A DNA stretch of 23,302 bases from Phaeoceros laevis (lineage: Eukaryota; Anthocerotophyta; Anthocerotopsida; Notothyladales). Shown piece by piece: positions 15,866 to 23,302 of this stretch (position 1 is the first letter of the stretch; every line of letters begins with the position of its first letter). The stretch spans positions 1-23,302 of the forward strand of contig JBNGIQ010007118.1 of NCBI GenBank assembly GCA_049999765.1. The letters are read 5' to 3'. The position numbers were made by a program, and so were the translations under genes. Below the pieces are notes generated by a model, which worked only from the letters and a program-made list of their open reading frames with translations, made no database searches and had not been told where the DNA came from.

Positions 15866-18245
15866 CGGTCATTCCTGGATGCAATCGCTTACAATCCAGG
15901 TCTACTGTGCAGGCTGATTGAAGGTGACTTGTAACCTGAGCATATTAGGAACGCTGCCGTGTTCGTAGTAGCTTGCTGGGTTGAAAGGTACTGGGCCTCA
16001 GGATTTGCACGTCCTAAGTCCTGATGGCTCTAAGCCGGCTGCCGCCACGAAGGTGAATGTAGCAGCTCCACAAACAGTTTTTGGCTCGGAAATGTTTCAG
16101 AACCTCAAGGACTTGGGCGTCATGTGACTTTGGGGTCCAGGCCTGACCTACTTCTGAGCTTGTTGGTTACTGTGAGGGAACAGCAACGTAGCCTATGGGT
16201 ACTGAAAAGGTTCTGCCTGGTAATAGCCTAGACTCTGAAAATTTTACTTGTAGTCACTGGTGGCAACATGTGTAAAGTGTAGGGTCTCAATACTGGAGAT
16301 GCGCAGGCTATCTTGTGCAAAGAGGTACTACTGAGGGGTATGTCATGGTCTCGTTGTGGTAAGTAGAGGTGATGGAGGCGGTTGGGCATAATTGGTAGCC
16401 TATTATTCGTGCTCTTATTCGAGATGTCACTGGTTTCGCAGGGGAATAGCTTTGGCTGTGGGAGGTTTTCACGAGAGGAGAAGAGGCCCTTCCGGGTCGT
16501 GGCAATTTGACAGAGGTAAAGCCCATGCCACCCTTTGTTATATTTGTTGATTCTTGCTCAAGCACGAAGATGCATGTCAGACTCTTCTATTGCTGCCTCG
16601 TTTGATGTCCTGAATCAATATGTCCCCTTGTCTTTGCATGTATCCATGAGCATTGTTCTCAAAGTCCAAAGCGCTCTGACCATGAGCATTGTTCTCAAAG
16701 TCCAAGCCGTGCAGCTGGGGCGCATAAGTTCTCTGGAGCTTTGTGAAAATGGAAGGTTGGCGCACCGGTCCTGTTTTCTTGTGCCTGGAATACACATCAC
16801 TTGCGTGCATATCCACCGTGCCGGTGTGGACCGCCCGGTTCGAGTGGTTGCGACAATGCAACACCTCAAGATGTGGCATTGTCGCATTGTCGGCTTTCAT
16901 GTTCACGACAATTGCACAAGTTAAAGGGTCGTGACCGATCACATTTGGTCGCACAGTTTAGTAGAGTTGTAAAGCCTCCTTCAGGGTTCCGTGTTGTGTT
17001 TATGCAAAAGACTATGGAAGATTGCACAAAGACTTCTAGTTTTGATACCCCCAGCCCTACAGCAAGGCATGAATCGAGTGTCGGAGCGCCAGATAGTTGT
17101 GAGCCCTGTGTCTCCTAGTAACTCGCGAGAAGCGATCTGTCGGGATGGGGGAGAGGATTCTCGATATATGCCTTGACTGCTTTGTTCTTCAGAACTTTCT
17201 AGTTACCTGAGTGTTACAGAATTCTCTGGCAACCATAAACTTCCAGGCAGCTGGCCATCAAGGTGGAGGGGCGGCGGTTGATATTGTTTGATGTGATTAT
17301 GCCTCTTGATAGATGAAGCTTTTCTAATGCACTTTTGCAGCAAGAAGGTGCTAGTAAGTCCACTGGAGATGTTGCAGGGAAGCACAAACAGGTATCATTA
17401 GAGAGAATCTCCTACTCAAGGAAGCTTGCTGTTGTTCCTACTAGGTTGCCGTTTTTATTTTATCTTTTGCTTGAGGAATTGGTTGGCATATATCCTATGT
17501 CTGCGCGTGATCTTGTGGTTGTGAGCTCCTTTAGTGAGGTACCAAGGATCCCTTTTCTCTCGTTTGTGGCGAATGGCCCGGAGCTTCATGGAGAGGAAGA
17601 TGAACTAGCAAGATGCCGCCTGATGCGGAGGCCTGATGCTGATGTTCGGCCAAAGGCATCGGCGTATAGAGATGCCGTGGGGGGTTTTGAGGAAAAAATG
17701 TGGTGGTGTAGATCGTGACGGCTTAGAACATGGGCAGTTTCTTAAAGTTGCTAAAATTTAGCTTATGGAAACAAGAAATTGGAGCCGAGGGAAGGTTGTA
17801 GTTGGATACCGATATTATATGCTACTATTATGCTGCAGCTTGCTCGACTTATGTACAAAGTATGGTAGATTATGGGAATGCACACGGTGTGCTGGACACA
17901 TTACCAGTCGTCTGTTACAAAATATGGGACCAAGCCTCCTCATGGCCAAGTCAGCATTGGTGCCCTGATTTTATAGGGGGTAACTACGGAAAGACAAAAA
18001 GGAAAGAGGTGGGAGTTTTAGGGTGATTCACCCCGTCTATGTTGACCGTCCCCCTAGTGAATTTTCGTTGGTCTCCCTGGCAGTAGTGACCCTTGGCATC
18101 AATCTCCATTCCCACTGTGAATGACCAAAGGGGGAATTGGAGACGTTCCTTCGTACTTGAACTCGTTCTGCGCGTGTGGTTGGATTCGTTAGGTCAGGGT
18201 CAAGAGGAATGGCGGTCAATCAAGGAGGGGACCGGGTTGGAGAGC
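15866..18245. other. 2.4-kb stretch without a supportable gene
   Basis: Open frames are short and show no recognisable motif. A 26-bp direct repeat lies at 16644-16705. A polypyrimidine tract ending TTTTGCAG at about 17340, followed by a 127-codon open frame to 17718, could mark an exon, but nothing else supports it. The 3' untranslated part of the LINE on the - strand should occupy some of the right end; no poly(T) marking its tail was found. Confidence 0.45.
16644..16705. repeat. pair of 26-bp direct repeats
   Basis: CCATGAGCATTGTTCTCAAA plus GTCCAA occurs at 16644-16669 and 16680-16705, separated by 10 bp. The copies are identical, indicating a recent tandem duplication. Confidence 0.9.
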
Positions 18246-19127
18246 TTAGCAGAAAAGTGGAACAATTGATTGGGGTACTAACCTTTTCAAGAGAGCGGTG
18301 GAAAGTTGTGTGGATGCCCTTGGTCTCTTAGCCTTTCGAATGATAGTAGATGCCGCAGCTTGCTTACTGGACCCCTTCCGTGACCCCTTGTCCCAGGATA
18401 CTTGGAGAGCTTGGTAGCAATTATGAACATAACTGGCTAGGGCCTGTTGGTCTTGTGCAAAAAAGGTGGACAGTGTGTGACTGGACTGGAACAGATGACC
18501 ATGTTTTATGCGGACTTGGAGAAGGCTTGGGCATTCTAAGAACATGTGTTGTTCCTCCTGAGGGACAGTCCAGAGGCATCTTGGACATTGGCGCTGCTCC
18601 CGTGGAATCTTAGCCCAGCGCTGTCTAGTGAATTCCGTTGGGGCTGATCTGCTACGGCAGCGTGCGAAGGCCGCAACCTGTTCCATAGGTATTTGTAGCC
18701 TAACAAAAGGCTGGAGACAGTAGTCTGAAAAAGAGATCTGGTTCTTCCTCAAGTGATGGATGTAGAATTCCTTGGTCTGAGTCAGTGGCCAGGACTGCGA
18801 GGTTGTTGCCAAATATGCTTGCTTGATGGTTTGTGGAGTAAGTTCTGAAAGCTGTCGATGTTGGAGGTTCCATTTGGCTAACCAGGTTTTCCAGCTGTGG
18901 TACCATCCTCTACCAAACAGTCTGTCATCTTCCATGGCGAGGGTTAAAATGATACTTGGGAGTCTGGTTGGACTCATTTTGGATATCCTTTGGAGGTATC
19001 TGGCTGTGATGATGATTGCTTCTATCTCTACCGGATAGACCCCTACCTCGGCCATTAGAATATCCACACTGGATGCTTGTGGGAGGTGGAGGATGCGCCT
19101 ATAATAGGAGTTCTGGATTCGTTGCAT
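18246..19127 (-). pseudogene. LINE ORF2, C-terminal region with CCHC motif
   Basis: This 293-codon frame follows a frameshift near 19100. It opens with IQNSYYRRILHLP, typical of the thumb/post-RT region. Around 18615-18560 it carries CPRCLWTVPQEEQHMFLEC, a CX2CX9HX4C motif matching the conserved C-terminal cysteine motif of L1 ORF2. The tail is basic. Stop at 18246. No RNase H domain is apparent. Confidence 0.85.
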
Positions 19128-20303
19128 CTCCCCCAGTGGGAATCTGAACAGTCAATACCCCAGGAAGGGACTGCATACAACAAAGTCGGAATGACTACTG
19201 TATGCCAGAGCTTAGTCATAGGGACCATATATTGGCAAAAGTCGGCCGCGAATGATGAGAAAATTCTGGCGATCGTCGCTCTAGTGAGTGACATCCTATT
19301 GAGTCGAGCCTTTGCCTGCTGCCTGTCCACATACGTTTCGATACCGAGGTGAGTGTAAGCTGGCTGCCTAGCGATGATTTGAGTATTCCATAAGAACTGA
19401 GGCTCCTGGGTCTGGCCCCCGAAGACGACAATGGTTGATTTGGCTATGTTTATCTGCAGATGGAACCTCAAGCAAAAGGTCTTGGTGCATTGTAAGAGAC
19501 GGTTCAGACCGTCTGCTGATGTGGCCAATAGGTCCACGTCATCCGCATAGAACAGGCTGTGTATGATGACTGGGATGAGAAGAATTGCTGGGGTCGGGGT
19601 AACCTCCGTCAAGGCTTGTTCCAGAACCTGCATGACGAAGGAGAACAGAGAGGGACTGGCAGGACATCCTTGTTTGACCCCTGTGTTGCTTGGGATGGTG
19701 CTGGTGACCCCTGCCGGTGTTCGCACTGTGACTTGGCAATTGTCATATAAGAGCTGCAGCAGTCTCCTCAAATTCATTGGCAGGTCCAAATCAAAGAGAA
19801 TCCGCCATAGGTTTGCGCGTGCCCGAGGTACTTTGATTTGGCGGTCCAGGTTATGTTGTACCAGGGTTATTAGTGTGAATATATGATCTTCAGCTACATA
19901 GCCCTTCCTGAATACAGGTGTTGAAAACCTGTGCAAGGAGCTCGCTGATCCCCGCTGGTTCCATAGATTTGAAGTGTTCAATCTTGAGGCCATACTCATC
20001 TGGAGTTCTGCCAGAGGCAATCCGTTTGAGGGCATCCTGTACCATGCCAGGTGTGATGAGAGGGACGGGGTTTGCTTGCAGGAGGGGGTAAACTATATTG
20101 TGATGGGGGGCGTCCGAGTGGTAGAGCTTCCTAATGTATTCCTCCCATGTGGTGATGTCCGTGAGTAATATCGGAGTCCTCCTCTTCCGGATGATTCGCC
20201 AGAATTCCTTCTTGCCTTTTGTGACTTGCAGAATGGCCTGTCTGGTTTGGGCTTCTGAGTAGCGGGCGATGGCCACCCTACGCCTTCGTTTATATATTGC
20301 CAC
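19055..20303 (-). pseudogene. LINE ORF2, reverse transcriptase region with internal deletions
   Basis: The first frame (20303 to 19890) gives the pre-RT segment, ending in ALKRIASGRTPDEYGLKIEHFK, the usual 'K.PG.DG' approach to RT. It then jumps from FNTCIQEG straight to RKGYVAEDHIF, so the RT fingers motifs normally between them are absent. The second frame (20035 to 19055) continues with VPRARANLWRILFDL, lacking the motif A block that carries the first catalytic Asp. Motif B (GVKQGCPASPSLFSF) and motif C (FYADDVDLLA, Asp-Asp codons within 19538-19546) remain. The enzyme encoded by this copy cannot be active. Confidence 0.88.
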
Positions 20304-21592
20304 ATGTGAGCGTGCGGTATTCCGATGATTGCTTGAAGTCGAGCCTTTGTGCTAGTCGGATATGGATAAGTCTGCGTAGGTGGCTGCAGGTTTGTTCCTG
20401 CCATTTGTTCCTGAATTGGAAGTTGGAGGTCCCTGGTGATGCTCTGTTTGGTACTCCGTTCCTGCGTATGGATGTCATCATTTTTAAATGAAGACATCTG
20501 GCGGCTAGTATGGGGTCCTGGTGTCTCTGAAGGTCGGACAGAATACTAGGAATAGCGGAGTCCATATCCTCCTTGAAGAGGTGGGCTTTATCCGCCCTGA
20601 GTTTATAGGGTGTCTTGCTGGTTTTCCTCTGTTTGAGTAAAGGTGCCGTTCTTCGAAGAAAGGGTTGAGGGTCCCGAATTTTGACTGCCAGCGGGTTGTG
20701 GTCGGAGCCGACCATCTCTTGAAGGATGCTAAACTCCCATGTATTATGGGCTTGGTGGATATCAATGCATAGGAAGTCAATCGTGCTTCTTCCTCCGGAT
20801 CCGGATCTAAAAGTGAACCCTTCAGTAAGTGGGCAAATTTGGGTGCCGTTGCAAATGAGAAGCTGCAGTTCCTGCAAGACCTGGAATCTGGTCGCCGTGA
20901 TCGATGTCTTGCTATCCGTATCCATAGTTTGTCGACAAAACTTGCGGCGGACGGTGGGTGGGACTTCAATCTGTGCGTTCTTCATCCTGGTGTTCATGTC
21001 TCCTATCATCATGATTCTCCCTTTAGCCCTGAGGACTATGGCATCCATGAGGAACTTGTCAAAAATATGTTCTATTGGCTTCCCCAGTGTGCTGAGCAAC
21101 TTGCTCGTCGGGGTAGGGAAGTAGGTGAACGCAAAGTATGATGGCGTTGTTGAGCACTGTTTTTACACCGATCCATAGATACTGTTCTAGAGGGGCCATT
21201 TGTTCCAAGTATACTATTTCCTTAAGATGTAATTTACAGAATACCCTGATACCTCCGATGCTTCCCATAGGAGTATCCTCTTGGACGTGCTGGGTGAAAG
21301 CCGGGAACCCAAAAGAGAATGTGTCTGGTGGTTCCGTGATGGGGTTGTACCCAGTCTCAGGCGTTTCAAAGAGGGCCATGATGTCCCATGCAGGGAAGAT
21401 GGTGTTGAGTGCTTCATATTTCTCCACGGAGTAGCCCTTGATGTTCCAGGATATGATTGAAAGTTCTTGCCTATCGGGGGGCCCGGGAGTGCCCCCCCCG
21501 TTCTTTATCAGAATTGGGGATTGGTGTTCCACCTTTCTGGTGTCGCCGTAGGCTCTAGATGAATGGGTGTGGCAAGCGCTGTATCCTGCCAT
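20290..21592 (-). pseudogene. LINE ORF2, APE-type endonuclease region
   Basis: The endonuclease nicks target DNA to prime reverse transcription. ATG 21592 opens 177 codons containing IISWNIKGYS (Asn 50) and LFETPE (Glu 76). After a frameshift near 21060-21100 come IGDMNTR (Asp 34 and Asn 36 of the second frame), STIDFLC and GSDHNPLAV (residues 132-134, SDH). These are the ordered APE/exonuclease III active-site blocks, so the catalytic residues appear retained. About 150 residues of linker to the RT follow, ending at 20290, where another frameshift occurs. Confidence 0.88.
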
Positions 21593-23200
21593 GTCCTGGG
21601 GGTGGAGTTGGGGTCCTGTGACATCGGAAGGAGAGGGTTTGTGGAATCCCTGTCGTCGGTATATTCATGGGCGTGCACTCTCCAATCGTGGGCCCTTGCC
21701 TCGATGTGCGGGGCTATCTTGAGGAGGTGCATTTTATCCTCAACGTGTCGGCATTAGAGAATAACCGTTCTAGGCCGCACCATCGGGAGGCAGAAGAGCG
21801 AGTCCTCGGCATGGGGCCTACCTTCCTGTCTGTGAAATGAAGAGCGATATATCTGCGAAAATATGGTTGCAGGGATTTGGAAGTGCCTCCATAGCCAGTC
21901 CGAAATGTGTTCCTGAATGGCCTCCCGGTTGGCGTCTTCATCCTGCCGCTCCGGTACCCCCGTGATTCTGATATTGAGGTGTGGTGATCGGTCCACCTCT
22001 CCCTGTTTGAGCCGGGCTGACCCTGCTGGCTGGAGTGCAGGTGATGACCACTCTTCCGGCTGGTCCTGGCCCACCCAGCCTCTTGTGGGCACTTGGGGTT
22101 GTGACCCCAGATGGGTCTTGGGCCAGAAGGTGCGATCAGATGCTTGTGTGTGATTCGGAGATTGAGGGTTGTGTTCCATGGTGGTAGTGAATCCTGGCGG
22201 TCCCCGTTCCTGGTTGTTGTACGGAGTGTTGGAGTAAACTTCAGACTGCCGTGGTATCATAGGCTGAGCATATGGAGAGGCTGCCTGTTTTCTCCTTGGG
22301 GACGAGTGGTGATCACCATATTGGCCATCGTAAGGCCAGTTGGATTGCGTCTGGCGTTGAATCACCCGCCTTGTATGAGGAAGCGGGCCAGGGCTCTGTC
22401 TCCCGGCTGGAGCCCTGTTCCAATGGGGTGGTGAGGCATGGAAGCCCAGGACTGTAGAACTCTTGTTCAAAGGAAACAGTTCCCGTGAAGTGGGAGGACT
22501 GCTTGCCCGCCCTTGTATAGCTTCCGCTCTATGCTCAATCTTACCTTGCATGGGTGGAAGCTCATGTGTCACCATGTCCTCCTTGTAAGTGTGGTTGTGG
22601 GGCAGTCCTCCCGGGCGATTGGCCTCCCTGACTGGGTTGTGGTCAGAAACAACGAACCGTTTGCGAGTAAGCAAGCGCCGGCCATAAGGATGATTGGGAG
22701 CGAGATGAGGGAGGGGAAGTGTAGTGGTTACCTTGGTGCATGAGGGTGAGGATGTCCCTTTGCAATGGGTTGATCTGAGAAGTCTGACGTAGGTAATCCG
22801 TTTGAATATGTTTGATCGGAGAGGCATGTCTTACCACTTCCGTCTGAAGTTGTAGGTAGGCTTGCAAGTTTACTTCGGCCTTTGCTTCAGTCGTGAGAGG
22901 GGGTGCTGCTGAAGTTGACGGGAGGTCTTTGATTGGGCGGGCCTTGAGTTTGATCCCTTTTTCGGGAATCGGGAACAAAGCGATGTCTTCTTTCCCTATT
23001 CGTGTGGTTGATGGCGTTGATGGGGTTCCGACACTGCCCTCCTCAGCCGAGTGGTCGCCCTCAGTATCGTTGGGGTTCGTAGTGTCGGTGGTGTGGTGCG
23101 GCATGTCTTCATCACGGCGCGCGATCCTAGAGTCTCTCCTCTCTCGAGTCGGGTTTATCCTAGTCGGAAGGGCTCCCTTGATCTTCCGTGTTGGGGCCAT
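21508..23200 (-). pseudogene. LINE ORF1 protein (RNA-binding, RRM-like)
   Basis: L1 ORF1 proteins coat element RNA. ATG 23200 (context CAGCC ATGG) opens 185 codons of basic then Ser/Thr/Pro-rich sequence. A frameshift between 22827 and 22643 moves into a second frame that is open to TAA 21754 and continues in frame to 21508. Near 21995-21757 the sequence SPHLNIRITGVPERQDED, followed by a helix and a strand, resembles the RRM/C-terminal RNA-binding region of L1 ORF1. The central 250 residues are Pro/Gln/Arg-rich and probably disordered. No zinc knuckle was seen, unlike many plant L1 ORF1 proteins. Its end overlaps the endonuclease ORF start at 21592 by about 85 bp. Confidence 0.72.
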
Positions 23201-23302
23201 GGCTGTTGTGTGAGGTGTAGGGGGCTGTTAGATGAGGCCTAGGGGGTGCGTGTGGAGGTGGTATCTTGGGAAGGCGCGGAGACAAAGCAGGTGATGTAGG
23301 AG
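23201..23302 (-). other. probable LINE 5' untranslated region
   Basis: This is upstream of the ORF1 ATG on the - strand and runs to the window edge. No motif is recognised. Confidence 0.4.

Larger units (their letters stand above)
18246..23200 (-). mobile_element. L1-like non-LTR retrotransposon (LINE), degenerate
   Basis: Read on the - strand the order is ORF1 (basic, with an RRM-like domain), APE-type endonuclease, reverse transcriptase and a C-terminal CCHC motif, which is the layout of L1-group LINEs. The coding region changes frame at about 22650-22830, 21060-21100, 20290-20303, 19890-20035 and 19060-19127, and has an in-frame TAA in ORF1 (21756-21754). Parts of RT are missing. The 5' UTR continues past the right edge of the window. 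No poly(A) tail was identified downstream of 18246, so the 3' limit is unknown. Confidence 0.92.

Noticed and set aside
18350-19352. Plus-strand open frames over the LINE
   Set aside because: They are opposite the LINE ORF2, whose endonuclease, RT and CCHC motifs are all on the - strand.

Overview
The window is repeat-rich eukaryotic nuclear DNA with no bacterial-style operon. It is built almost entirely from decayed mobile elements: a Ty3/gypsy LTR retrotransposon (+ strand, left), an unrecognised interrupted gene (- strand, centre), a palindrome-rich block that looks like a foldback DNA element, and an L1-like LINE (- strand, right). GC is moderate. The host cannot be named from sequence alone. 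A streptophyte (charophyte alga or seed-free plant) is my best inference, because Ty3/gypsy elements carrying a cytosine methyltransferase have been reported in a charophyte (de Mendoza et al. 2018, Nature Communications). Other eukaryotes are not excluded.

1-9036: a Ty3/gypsy element with an unusual gene order: gag (capsid plus two CCHC knuckles), about 1 kb of Ala/Pro-rich linker, aspartic protease, C5-cytosine DNA methyltransferase (MTase), reverse transcriptase (YIDD), RNase H, integrase (HHCC plus DDE), PHD finger, polypurine tract and 3' LTR. So it carries both a DNA-methylation 'writer' and a predicted histone 'reader'. The copy is dead: four in-frame stops (1579, 4555, 6078, 7191) and several frame changes. 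Its 5' LTR is only partly visible (51-266).

9037-12260: 1.5 kb with no convincing gene but one 58-bp direct repeat, then a - strand open frame (11720 to 10542) of about 393 codons with a single TAG. Its product is not recognised.

12284-15203: imperfect terminal inverted repeats of about 70 bp enclose roughly 2.9 kb of minisatellite, a 1.9-kb array of nested inverted repeats, a perfect 36-bp palindrome and a degenerate tandem repeat built on a TGCATCATGA-like core.

15497-15865 is a detached 5' fragment of the same LTR family. 15866-18245 holds no gene I can support.

18246-23200 (- strand): a LINE with ORF1 (RRM-like), an APE-type endonuclease, reverse transcriptase and a C-terminal CCHC motif. 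It is broken by frameshifts and by two apparent deletions in the RT that removed the fingers region and palm motif A.

The item most worth following is the methyltransferase plus PHD-finger retrotransposon. The palindromic foldback array comes second.
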